NCBI GenBank assembly: GCA_019095985.1
Contig: CM032659.1
Coordinates: 31,894,614-31,958,613 of the forward strand
Direction of reading: 5' to 3'
DNA: 64,000 nt
Source: Streblospio benedicti
Lineage: Eukaryota; Annelida; Polychaeta; Spionida; Spionidae
Part shown: in pieces, positions 35,979 to 48,525 of the stretch
How the letters are laid out: every line of letters begins with the position of its first letter
Numbering within the stretch: position 1 is the stretch's first letter
The notes under the pieces: generated by a model
The model's input: only the letters and a program-made list of their open reading frames with translations
Database searches by the model: none
Told to the model about the DNA's origin: nothing
Translations under genes and position numbers: made by a program

Positions 35979-38900
35979 CTACAATTCTGAAGAACTACTT
36001 GACTTTGATCTTCCATAAAGTGCAAACAACAGGAGCTGAAATGATCCCAGAATCAAGCCACAGAAATTTGGAACCTGGAAAATATGATTACGAGATTAGA
36101 TTATCAATAATAATTCAAATTCAAATATAATCTAGACTTTGTAATGTAATCATTAAAAATATTTGCGTACAAACAAATAAATTTATCATTGAAAACAGAA
36201 CAAATTTTTATAATAGATAGTGGTAATGACAGCATTGATAAATTCTATGTACAGTTTATTTGCCTCAGAAGGATACAGAATTCTTAGAATTAAATGTAGA
36301 GGACAATCCATAAGGTGAAAGAAACTTCATCAGCCATAACAAATTTCTAAACAAATAAACATAATCCTACTGGTTTTCTTGGAGTATAGCTCAATACTAA
36401 TTTTTATGACTCATAAGTAATATTTATTCGAAATAAACAGAAAAGCTGGATGATAATATTTTGAACATTTTCTGAAAAAATGGCGATATTCCATGAAATG
36501 TGGGGGTTTCATTCAAGTTTAAATACATGTCTTTTTTGTGGGTCTAATATTTCATTATTCGCTAAAACTTTTTCATACCAGAATTCTAATATTTTCTATT
36601 TAATTGTGGCAATGAAATGAAACAGAGAATATCACACATTCATTAATATTGATGATTCCATTACATCTTTGTACATTCCAGATAAATAATACGTATTATT
36701 TTATGGCATATATAAGTACTTATTTGAATGAATATCGCAAACACTATGTAGATAATGCCAAATAGTAGCTTTAGTCTAGATTGCAGAAAAAATGCATCAA
36801 ATAGGGAAAAAATTTTGGGGGAGATCCTCGTTAAAGCCCATTAATCTAAAAATTTTCTTCTGTATCCTTCTGACGCAATCTGTACTGTAATGACAGCATT
36901 GATAAATTCTATGTACAGTTTTCTAACTTACTTTGACAAAGAGATCTCCAATGAGAACACCGTATGTGAGCCAAAGAATAGCGCAAACAAAGTTTGCAAC
37001 CGACAGCTGAAAGGACATGAACTCCGTACTCTTCTTCCGGATCACATCGCTCTGAAATGTACATAAAAATTCACAATATTTGGCACGATATGGACATAAT
37101 TTACATTACAGGTTCTGTAGTTACAAACGGTTCCGGATTATGAAGACTGATAACTATCTGATCAAATAGAACTAAAAGGAGTACGGTTTGAGCTCAAACG
37201 TGGACTTTAGGTTGATGGACAAACAGCTGGAGGAAATAAATATTATACTAAATATTAGGGAAATATATATGTTGAATTATGAAAAATGTCTATGTTATCT
37301 GTAGTCTATCGTTATGTGCAGTTCATGATCAACATATGTACATGTTAAAATGAGGAAAACTTGATTAACTCAAATAATAATCGCTCTCATAGTATAGACT
37401 TCAATGAAAACAGACCATCTGTGTAATCTATTTCCATTAATGGAGATAAAAATTAGACTATATTTTGATGACCAATCAATTTACATAAACAACACATTAT
37501 TTAAACACCTTGTTATTTACTGTAACATCATTACTTCATTCTAATCTGAAATCATCTACTCATATTAGGGAAATTTCTAATTAATAGCAGCATGTGGCTA
37601 ATTAGGGACTAATTAAATATTAGACTCAGAAATGTATAAAAACAAACCTTACCACACAACAAATATAGAAGTAATAGCATCTGGCAGTTTAAAGCACTCT
37701 AATTTAACTGCAGAGATGATTTTAGGAAATTAAGAAAGGGGGCCAATTGGCCCCCTCATTCAAGAAAAGGGGGCCATCTGGTCAGAGTGAGGGCCAAACT
37801 TAAAGCCGAAAGCGCCCCATTATGGGGGGTCCGGGGGCATGCCCCCCCGGAAAATTTTTGGGAAAAGTAAGCAAAAATTAGGCTATTTCGGGCATATTTG
37901 GAATGAGATTGAGCAATCAAGAAATCAATTCACTGGTACAGATTATTCTTTTTCTAAACAACAAAACAAAAATAGTGAACAGTTGGGCTTGGCATCTGTC
38001 TCATCCTTGAGCTTGACAACATCAACATAGCAATATCCATGCTAGTACACAAGTCACCTGTCTAGATTTAGTTTGTTCACTTATATTTCCTGCAGAGATA
38101 TTCCTTGGTTTGGAAAAAAAAACTTAATATATACTTTTTGAGACATTGCTTTTTATTACCTAGATTATCTACATTTGCTACATTTACCTGATCCTGTACT
38201 GGCCAGATCTTCATCACTTCCGGGTTATCTCTAGCTCAGCTTTGTATTCATTTGATTATATATTATATCATTTAATTTTTTCATATGCTTATCAAATATA
38301 TGCATGGTTACCAGTACAACAAAAAACAGTTGCCAACAATACATATGCGAATATTAGTGCATACGCAAATACAGCAATGTAAGCTCCTAAAAACTATTTA
38401 AATCAATGTGTACTCTACAGACAAACTCAATTTCAAAATCCCGCTGGTGCATGTTGTGTCAAAACCGGCATGATATGTTACGGTGTGCCGTTCAATCGAG
38501 TAAGTTTTAAAATGGCCGTGCCCATGAGACAGTATATTTTGTTTGAAGAAGACAAAAATCACGATCTTTTATTAATATCTATAACTGGGAAAGAACAATT
38601 GATGGACGCAGTAGATATAGAAAATTGCGTGTTACATGAGTGAATTTGCGTCAATGCCGCAAAAACGCGGCCTAAAATCATCTCTGTAACTGGATGACCA
38701 TCAGCTAATAGCAGATTAACCTTCAATTGTCAATAAAGCGTAGAACTGCAGTTATTAATAATTTGACTATATCAATATGAAAATGCCACACTAGGCTTAA
38801 TCATCCTTGTACTCATGGTCGGATGCTAACTTGCTGCATCATGAACTTTTCCCCATTTCCATTCAAACATCCCAAATGGCTTGCAATAGCCTATCACACA

Positions 38901-41045
38901 GGCCTCTTATTGAAGAGTCAATATGCATGGTATACTATAGTTTTACTCTGGTCTGTTTTGACCTGGTACATATATCCAGTAAAGGTAGATAAAGAAACCC
39001 AATTCTCACTTGTTCTTCACAAAAACAAATAAAATACAATCACCACTAACATGAGGATGTTGGTGTTATTACAGGGTGTCTGTAGCTTTCTAGGGAACCA
39101 AAATAAGACCATTTTAAGACCTATTTAAGACCTCCCCAGAAGCAAAAAAAGACCTTTAACTAAAATTGGACCATGCAACTCCAAGTGCATATATATTGCC
39201 TCATGAGCATTTTATCAAAAGCAAGATAAACATGGTGCACAAAAATAAGAAACAAAATTTCAATAACTATGGCCAATGAAAAAGAAATAAGGCCTCTTAC
39301 TTTTACTAGTGATTATTTTCTCCAAAAACAAAAGAGGACTTTTTAAGGATCAGTGGACACCCTGTATTAAGAAAACCTCGGCTTACCATACAACTGAGCG
39401 GTGAGCCGAAAGTGAGCACACCGACGGCGGCACAAACTGTGCCCAGGTTGTTGACAGCCACGTCCAAGTCTGTCGCCCAGAACTTGACATAGCACAGCGG
39501 CGGGAATAGCAGAACGCACATCACCACCAGCTGCTTGTGGATCAAACTCTGAAATTAAAGCAGTTAAAATCATCAATAATCACTTCATCTATATTGCTAT
39601 TGATCTGGAGCCTGTGGAATATCTGATGTTGCACAAATAATTCACATGCTGTGCACATTAATTTGTGGCTGTGTGTGAAGCAGTTTGCAAACATTTTTCT
39701 CTGCTTCATATATTAAAACGGACTATCAATGAATATCACAAATACAGTTAATATGAAAATTTATGTTGCAGCATGTGTAATTACAGTTAAATTGGTTTAT
39801 TTGAAGCTCTGGTAACTCAATTTTAAAACATTGAGGAAATAGCAAATTTCCATCATGAGATAATTACATAAGAAACTTATATATGTAGAAATTACAGATA
39901 AACTCAAAATAATTATCTAATCACTTCAGTTCAATTTAACACACAGAGTACAACTGCTTTGTCATCTTTTTTTTTACCTTGTGAGTCGTATAGAAGTAAA
40001 ATATTCCCAAGAAGAGAAGATTCAAAGCAGCACCTATTCCATTGACGATAATAAGGGTTCCAAGATCTTTGATGAGTGAATATTTCAACCATAATGTACT
40101 CCTATAAAGAGAAAAATGTTTTAGACATGACATTTCATCAATGACATAATTTCATTTAAAAATAGGTGATACAAAATTATAGGAAATGAACCATGTAGGA
40201 TGAAAAGTGAAAAAACTCTACGTGAATTTTCATATCTGGAAATTTCTTGAGTGTTAAAAAAAATATTAATACATAACTTACGCTGTAAACATGGCAACAA
40301 ATGGAAAACTTGAAGAATCCAATGTATGCCCTTTGCGCATTATTTTTCTACATGTTGGTCTGCAAAAATTAACATATTATACATCAGAAATCTAAGATGG
40401 CATACTATACGTATAAATACATTTAGAACATTTGACCTTATTGTTTTATCAAAATATGTTAAATGATTTTCTGTTCAAATAAATATTTGTAAATAGCACC
40501 AACAATCAATTCCTTTTTATTTATTCAGTTTAATTTTAAGTATTTAATACACCATTTAAACTGTAATGTGAAAAGTAATCAGCAACAATAATTGAAGTAG
40601 CAGAAAAAACACATGGAAAAATCATTGAATGCGTTATGAAATTATTAAACTTGATTTCAATTTTCAAAATGTCTCAATTGCAAATGCATCTATTTATTTA
40701 TATGCAATATTTTGTTTACCATTAAGATAAAATGTACGGTTTCTTATACATATTGCCTGCTTTCATATAGGCACTTGCAACATACACTGGCACATTTATG
40801 GTCACAGGTGTGCAATAGGTGCATGCATTGACAATATGATTTGTATGAACTTTTTGGCATTTTCGGCAGCTTTAGCAATTCAAAAATAAATTTGATATCC
40901 AATGAGCTACCCCACATAAAAAACACATGAATTTGACAATGTGATGGTCTTCAATAGGTGTATTTCAAAGTACTTACATGCCTGTCAGGAATAAGAGAAC
41001 TTGGCAAATAGTTGCAATGCTAGAAACGAAACTCTGGATGTCCAT
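35979..41045 (-). CDS. SLC50A1: SWEET sugar transporter (SLC50A1-like), complete, six exons
   Basis: Exons, in transcript order: 41045-40978, 40359-40282, 40101-39978, 39548-39387, 37051-36932 and 36074-35979. All have GT-AG borders and matching phases, giving 215 residues, the usual length for animal SWEETs. Two MtN3 triple-helix repeats are visible. The first (1-90) has PTCRKIMRKG, SFPF, TLWLKYS and IIVNG. The second (97-211) has FGSPLS, VIRKKSTEFMSFQLS, LWLTYG and the terminal VPN. Asn69 and Asn187 match the paired pore asparagines of the family. SWEETs move mono- or disaccharides down gradients across the plasma or Golgi membrane. An acceptor at about 41070 just before the ATG means a 5' UTR exon lies upstream; a GTAAGT donor near 41777 is one candidate. 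The last exon ends in a Ser-rich tail. Confidence 0.93.
36223..36921. mobile_element. Non-autonomous element with terminal inverted repeats, flanked by 35-bp direct repeats (SWEET intron 5)
   Basis: Perfect 35-bp direct repeats (starting GTAATGACAGCATTG) lie at 36223-36257 and 36887-36921. The 629 bp between them start and end with inverted repeats built on TCAGAAGGATACAGAA (about 36265-36280; complement near 36860-36875). No coding frame. The right repeat ends 10 bp inside the intron from the exon 5 donor. A 35-bp duplication is far longer than usual for cut-and-paste transposons, so part of it may come from a later duplication. Confidence 0.75.
37705..38692. mobile_element. Non-autonomous DNA transposon, 976 bp, 6-bp target duplication (SWEET intron 4)
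   Basis: Terminal inverted repeats CAGAGATGATTTTAGG run 37711-37726 and, inverted, 38671-38686. TAACTG flanks both sides (37705-37710, 38687-38692) as a target-site duplication. Near the left end is the G/C palindrome GGGGGCATGCCCCCC. The longest inner frame (37839-38030) is not a recognised protein, so the element needs a transposase from elsewhere. The superfamily is not settled. Confidence 0.8.
39068..39368. mobile_element. MITE with ACAGGGTGTC ends and ATT target duplication (SWEET intron 4)
   Basis: ACAGGGTGTCTG at 39071 is mirrored by GGACACCCTGT ending at 39365. ATT occurs on both flanks. The body has repeated AAGACC/TAAGACC words. The right end sits 18 bp from the exon 4 splice donor of the SWEET gene. 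Confidence 0.75.
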
Positions 41046-41361
41046 TCGCTATCATGAAAATTCCAACCTACAAAAAAGTACATACATATACTCTTACTAA
41101 ATATTTATATTACTAACTTGATCTATCAACCATTAATAGTTGTACCAATTGAACACAATGGAGGCAACATGCGTAGACTATCAACGAGCTTCAGTATTCA
41201 AATGCATGTAGAAATTTACCATCACAGCGGGCATTCATATTTCAATACCTGTCCATACGCAAAATGGTTGTCAAAAAGTATTTATTCCAAGAATGCTTTT
41301 GACTGTTAATGCTCTTTAGCAAACAACAAGTAGAAAAGAGCAATATTCAGCTGATGTGTGT

Positions 41362-41552
41362 TGCCATATAGGCGTCTGTCACAATATAAAAGGCAGGATT
41401 TTATCAATAAATATTACGCAACGTTTATATGGCAATCAGTGTTGGCTCATTAGGTATACGATTCACACCTATTGAGTGAGAATGAATCACCATATAAACA
41501 TACCATAACTAATATAACCCTGCCTTTAAAGTGACAGGGGCCTGTGTTAACA
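41362..41552. repeat. Foldback element upstream of the SWEET gene
   Basis: CTGTCACAATATAAAAGGCAGG at about 41376-41397 is mirrored by CCTGCCTTTAAAGTGACAGG at about 41520-41540. Inside, GTTTATATGG and CCATATAAAC form a second matching pair. It is a hairpin of about 190 bp, probably a MITE. Confidence 0.65.
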
Positions 41553-42129
41553 TATTGGTTGGTAACCAGTAAAGCTGACATCTTGTGTGCGATCGACAGT
41601 ACACGATCATGAACACACAGAGAGAATCCAACCTACTACATATATATTACTAAACATGATTAAACGGTTATTTTTATAAATCACCTCACTAATCACAGCG
41701 TATTACGATAAATTTTGCTTTCAAAATAAAAATGGACTTATTAATTATTAGTTTAGATATGTAGATATACGACTTACTTTATAACTTTAGACCGGGATAA
41801 AAATGTCGTTAATTTGTAAAATAGACTTCTAAATGGTCATAACGTACCCGGACCTTTTGAGAACCACTGGTCATAACAGGAAATTCTGCATTAAATTTCG
41901 GGACAATCGAGATCTACATATTTTCAGGCTCCATAAAAGTGGAACATTATTCTTCTTTTTCTTCATGATGTCTCGTGACATTTATTCAAATATAAATATA
42001 ACTATTATAACTAATATATGAGTTATATAAATCATAACAGTCGCCATGCAGATCTAAATTAATTAATAGTTGGTAGGAACTGCCCAATGAATATTTGACA
42101 TCAACAAGGTGTCAATACGACATCCTTCA

Positions 42130-42290
42130 TTGATGAAAAATACACACACTAAAAAAGACGCCCCCCCCTAAAAAAATAATAAAAAAATAAATAAATAATA
42201 AAAACATAAAATAAAAAATAGATAAATAAGAAATTATGAAAATAAATAAAATGAATAAAATAAAAAAATAAAAAATATACATCTTTATGA
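42130..42290. repeat. Low-complexity AATAAA-rich tract
   Basis: Runs of AATAAATAAA and AAAATAAAAT with a short C8 run at the left edge. Simple sequence only. Confidence 0.85.
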
Positions 42291-42473
42291 TCAATGACAA
42301 TGATATGTAATTCCTACAATGTATTTGCTAGCTTGCCATGCAGCTAACCAGATAGATGGATAGATTTTATTTGCTGAGACAACGACATACAAACAAACAT
42401 ATTTTCAAAAGATAGCTGTGCATCATTTTTACACATAATTTTAAAGTAGATCATAACAAATATTAATCATTTG

Positions 42474-43310
42474 TTACACTTGGGTGACGTTGAAAAGTGT
42501 AGGAACGGTAAAGCCAATATTTACAATGTTTAATTTTATGGTGCTGGTGCTAGGGCAGATTGCAGCCACATGGTTCTCGTCCTGAACATCTCCACACACA
42601 CAGGTGTTCCGCTTGAGGATGGCGGCTCCAACGACCCCTTTCACCGGCCAGGTTATGCGATGAAAGCCTGATTCGTGTAGCAATAAGCCTCCTGGGCTCC
42701 ATGATATGGGCTTCTGAGTGCATGACATGAGATCACAGTCAAACAGCGGTTTATTGTTTGATGTTAAGAATTTGGTGCAGGTACTCTGTCTCACACGGGC
42801 GTTAAGAATAGCTGTAAAATCCGCAATACTGTTCACACATGCAGCATAAAATATTATGGGCCATACATGTACCACTCTGCAAGCAGCGGGCAACAGCCAT
42901 GTTTCACAGGAGTACAAAATAACAGACGTCACTTCGGCATTGAAGGGCTTTTTCATTTGAAATGACCTATTAGAGTTCCTCAGAGTTCCTTGTTCACGCA
43001 TGCTTCGAATTTTATTACATGAGCATCCTTCATTTTGCATTGAGCTTCCACGGAGGAGGCTATCTTTCCATCTCAAGCTTGCGTTATCATCCCACCGAAG
43101 TAGCAATATTGTTCGCATTTCTCATTGATGAGTTCGTCTTGTTGCAATGGTCTCTGATCCTGGTCCTTCCCTATATGACTATAAATTTAGTTTTTCCTTC
43201 GTCTATCACCATTCATGCATCTGAGCAGAATTTCTGCATGACTTGCACTTTCTTCAGGGCTCTCTCTCTGGAAGTAGCTATGTTAACTGTCTCATCCATG
43301 AGCATCAAGT
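42474..43310 (-). mobile_element. Decayed LINE reverse-transcriptase fragment
   Basis: On the minus strand the region opens with MDETVNIATSRERALKKVQV, the usual context just after the RT catalytic box of non-LTR retrotransposons (FADDTVNIASSRE...). It continues through ILYSCETWLL (family LLYGCETW) to a C-terminal zinc-ribbon-like CVCGDVQDENHVAAICP (family CxCG...HxxxxC). The FADD box itself has become LMDE. The longest open part is 42474-43118 (214 residues); upstream of it the frame is interrupted by several stops. No 5' half, endonuclease or clear 3' end was found, so it is a 5'-truncated, inactive copy. Confidence 0.75.
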
Positions 43311-44394
43311 AGTAACTTTTTTTTCTTTCTTTTTTTTAGTCAGATCAGATGTGGTATTCTAGTGACTGCTATTTGCAAACTTATCTTGTCACAGATGCGC
43401 TGCTTAGACGCAAAAATAATCTCCCTGTTTTTTCTTGGATTCCCCATTTACCTCATTGCAAAATGTCGTTTGTGAAAATTCGTGACCGGCAGATCAGAAC
43501 GTAATCGGTAAATCTATGTATGATCATAATTAATGGTCAAATATTGGCGGTCATCCCATAATACATAATGCACTAGTACTGATGCACACCCTTACATCAC
43601 ACCAAATTATGCTGTAGACGGGTGAGATTAGGTGTGGACATGTCAATGTCCGTGACCCGTGCACTTTCTTTTCAGTAATGAACGCAGCCTGATAACATAT
43701 TTAATTACTATTATTATTACATAAGACTATAAGACTTCAATCAATTATACACGGAACATCAACCTCGTAACAGGGAGTACGAATCTCCATTTCATGCATA
43801 TGCCCAATCACCAGGGTGTGGCATATGTAATAAGTACACAAAGTAGGACATATGAATACAGTTGTACCATGGCATGACACCCTGACTTTTCCTATTAAGG
43901 TCAACCTTTCTTTGAATGCGTTCAATGGACACTATTATAGTATTTTCTCCGGTTATTCTTAATATATAAATGTGTAAGACAATGATTTATAAAGTAAAAC
44001 AAAAATGTATTATCATTTAAAAAACATTGCAATAAATAATTGGTTGTTTAATTTTTTAAAGGAACATCTAAGGTTTAAAAACGATTACATTTTATTAGAA
44101 AATTGAAATTTTGATCTATTTTTGGAAGTAATATAGATAAAGATATATAAAAAAGCACTACAATCATGTAAAAATAATAACTATAGCTAGCCTGTGTCAT
44201 GCAAACATCACTAAAATGAGAGTTCTTCCTTGTCAACCACAATTCAGTCATTTCAATTTTACTAGAATGATGTTTGACTCAGTCACTCGGCAGTGGAGCG
44301 GGCAAAACAAGACGTTCTACCGTATTCTACCGTCTAACAATACTGTAGTTTGGATCTATATTATATATGTTACATTTATATTTATATGATTCTT

Positions 44395-45118
44395 ACACAA
44401 GGTCATTGGGGGGAAGCACCTGTCGCTAAACCCCCAATTTAACATTGACCATGTCAGTGTCATTTCGTGGATGTTCTGGCCTCAAATTTGGAGTGACCTG
44501 GCTGGTTCGGTTGGGAATGGCGCGTTTCTGGCTGGTTCTGGGTCTTTTTGCTTAACTGTCGCCTCGTCTGCTGCTATGGTAGGATGCATGGTCAACAGAT
44601 GAAACTGTAAGTGCCACCACCGCTGTTGCAATCTGAAGCAATGGAACCATGAGGCAGAATATCTGTTCCAACAGTACGGTTTCACGATGCTCCATGATTA
44701 ATGATGTCTTTCTGGAGGAAGTGACACACTTCTGTAGTCCTCAAAATAGTTATCACTTTTCTGGAGAAGTGATTTTGAGTTGTTTTTTCCGGTCTGTGGT
44801 CTCCCGTTATGGATTATTGAGTTGTTGATTTTGATCATCTTTGTGCTTTTCTGGGTCGCCGGGATGGTTAACTTGCCAGCGATGTTCATAAAGATGTTTC
44901 CATACAATGGTATGCTATATCCGCATGGTCCCACGAGGCTGTCTTTTCATTCAGTCCTTCTGAAAGGTCACAGACCGTTATTCCAGACGATCTCATACGT
45001 TTTGTCCACAGAATATCCACTCAGGCTCCTTAAAACGGCTGACATTATTTTTTGTCACTTCTGACGTCTTGTGGAGCATCTGGAGCTATCAGTCATATAT
45101 GAAATTAGGGTGGGCGTG
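44395..45118. repeat. Dispersed repeat A, longer copy, with coding remnant on the minus strand
   Basis: It shares CTAAACCCCCAATTT, GAGTGAYCTGG, TTGGTTCTGGGTCGTTTTGC-like and ACGTCTTGTGGAGCATCT blocks with 48210-48525. On the minus strand both copies keep the peptide pattern AADE...DPEP.R...FPTEP, which suggests a degraded protein-coding ancestor. The protein was not recognised. Confidence 0.6.
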
Positions 45119-45121
45119 GGA

Positions 45122-45598
<477 letters not shown>

Positions 45599-46214
45599 TT
45601 AACACGTGACTGGTCTGTTAATTTTCTTTTTAACACATAAAGGATCATAAAGGCATCACCCTGAGTGGTGTGAAGACTGAGTCACTGAAGACCTTTGGCG
45701 AACATCACAATTACACGTTATTAATCACAAAGCAGTTAGTGGGCGTCACAATGCAGAATTTCATGTGAATCCGTAAATTACGTATAATCAAGTGTTATGA
45801 CCAGCTCAGGGGACTAATTAGGTGGCTGTCAAGGTGCTGCAATCTTCTAACTGACACGCGGAGTATTCCTGGTTACGACCGTTAATCAGTGCATCGCGAA
45901 GGTCGAACTAGTAATTACCTATCTAATTACGTATCTCCGAGTTTAAGGGAGACGGAGAATATATTGGAAATAGCCGTCACAATAAACAGGCATATCATGT
46001 ACTTATAAACGGCCAATTAAGGACGTTTTAACAACCACACGGTATTATATAAAGAGGTCTGATGGAAGACTGAAAATAGCACCAAAACACGTGAGACACA
46101 GTGATAATGATCAAGTGGTATTTCTGTAAGTCACCAGTTAGACTGCACCACCCAGCACAACAGGGTTACATCACTGACTTCTGCACACTTTCGTCACCTG
46201 TTGTCCGCACTCAC

Positions 46215-46370
46215 CGCGTGAAAAATCCACTTCTCCAGAGAAGTGGAGGGATTCCGCGCAAATTTTGCTAGCGGCGTTGATGCATTGGTAGCACGGAGCC
46301 TGCACGGAGGCCGCAAGAGTCCGCTGGGCGACGCGTCGGAGCCATCCAGCGCCGTCGACCCTATTTTTCA
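46215..46370 (-). other. Candidate orphan exon (156 bp, CpG-rich)
   Basis: On the minus strand CCCTTTCAG precedes and GTGAGTGCGG follows a 156-bp, CpG-rich block with one full open frame (contains QRTLAASVQAPCYQCINAAS). Its composition matches coding exons elsewhere in the window, against an AT-rich surround. It could be an exon of an unfound gene, or a 5' UTR exon of the SWEET gene 5 kb downstream on the same strand. No known domain was recognised. Confidence 0.3.
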
Positions 46371-48209
46371 CTGAAAGGGTTAATTTCCCAATTTATCATT
46401 TTATTTACGGACTCTGTCATTTTTTCAACTCTAACAGGGGGGTGACAGGGTTTGGTGTAGAACGCTGAATGTAGACTCTGAATTTCTTTTGATGATCTAC
46501 TTTAAGTGTGCCGGTTGATTAGTCGACTTAGCATAATCTATAGCAGATCAATTTGTCCACAATCCTGTTCTTTCTCAACTCCTTGGCGAGCATCAAGTGG
46601 GAGGTACATGTAGAACTAGCGGCCTACATCACTGGACTTTAGATATGAAAACAATATTCTTGTATCTAATGTCAATATTCACCCAATCCAATTAATCACA
46701 ATACGTGTAGGCCTACAGCTTCACCAGATTCGGGCTCTAAATATCATGATAGTGCTCGAAAAAAAACAGTAGATATTTCGTCAGTACTAATTAACATAAC
46801 AACGGACGACAGTATGGATACAACACACCAACATTAGTCTATGTTAGCCAAAATCAGAGTCACTGAAATCCTCGAAACACTCACAAATGCTTGGTGTTGA
46901 GATGTGGTGACGGCTGCCAATTACCTGTTATGGCTGGGACTAGCGTGATTACATCTAACATGCGCAGAACATTGAGTCTTGCAAAGTTCAAACGCCTAGT
47001 TCGAGGCTTTCATCTGTGTACATGCATGCTAAAACAAACGCTCTTCTTGCATATATGTATGTATATAGTATGTGCATGTATATTGTACACTATTCATGAC
47101 TGTCACTTCTGTATTTTCACAATGCGTTCTATAGATATACGCGCTGCAACTGCATTCTACGCATTCTGAACCATATAGTGGGGATAAGTACAAATGTTTT
47201 AATTATCATTCACAGATATCCAGATACAGGCTGTCACAAAAGACTTGTATTATGAGTAACGGTGGGACACGGATTGCTTTTTTATAATGTATATTCTTTC
47301 CCAAAAAGCATACTATGCTAGGGATTACTATTACATGCAGTTTAAAAAGCTCCATGATGAACGTCACTCAATATAATAGGCTTACTATAAGCACAAAAAC
47401 ATAATGCTTTTACGAATATCTGAAAACAACATGTCAAAATGTCGGCTGCAGCAAGCCCGTACATTGTATGTGCCATAATGAACATTATATTTGTCTTTCA
47501 ATAACTACACACAAACGTAATTCTAAACTTGGTTCCATTAGAACATCTTGATTATGTGTACATCATAATTCAAAGCCACTGAGCGCACCTCTCCCCCAAA
47601 AAAAAAAAAACAAAACAAAAACAAACAAACAAACAACAAACAAACAAACAAAAACTGTATAAACAAAACACTCACGGACAAACAGAAAGAAAAAACAGCA
47701 AAGAAAAACACCCATACATTTTTGCATCTAGGCTTTGCATTTAGGAATTACAAAATGGATTATATTGCGACAATGGCAACATATTTCAACCATGGAAGTG
47801 ATTGGCTGGAATGAATTTAAATGTATGCACATACTATACATAATATATATCCATGATAAAGTATCTTGATTGAGAAATCAACTGATATAGCTTTTAAATC
47901 AGCAACGATTGCACCCGTATACATCTGCACCAATGCACTATCCACTACATGTATATACAATGTAGGAGCTTCGCTTAATAATATACACAGAAAACCGTCT
48001 GACCGTTATACCAATGCCAGTCACCGAGCATTTACTTAGAAATTCATAGGTCAAAAAGAATAAACAGCATGTCAGTGACAAGACAATGGTGACAATTACA
48101 AGATCTCAGCACACGTCTTCCATTACCACAATGCCAGACTCGAGCTTCTCACACTTAAATGCTTTATGTTAATCGATTGATAGCCATGTAAATAGTCAGG
48201 ATGCAAAAG

Positions 48210-48525
48210 TGCGTTAAACCCCCAATTTTACATAGACGACGATAAATCCCGATGCTCAAGAAGACGCCGGAAGCTTAGTGTCACTTCGAGGTGGACGTGT
48301 GTGATCTGGCTTCACCTTCGGAGTGATCTGGTTGGTTATGGTTCTGTTGGGAAGCCACTTCTGGTTGGTTCTGGGTCGTTTTGCATAGCTCTGACCTCAT
48401 CTGCTGCTTTGAGAGGATTACAAAACGGCCGACATTATGCTTTTTCTCATTTCTGGCGTCCTGTAGAGCATCTTGAACTACAATCGTCTAGTGAAATTGG
48501 GTGGCAGCCAGTAGAGGGTTATACA
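48210..48525. repeat. Dispersed repeat A, internally deleted copy
   Basis: Matches both ends of the 44395-45118 repeat but lacks about 440 bp of its middle: AAAACGGCCGACATTATG follows directly after the ATCTGCTGCTTTGAGAG block. It lies in otherwise non-coding spacer. Confidence 0.6.
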
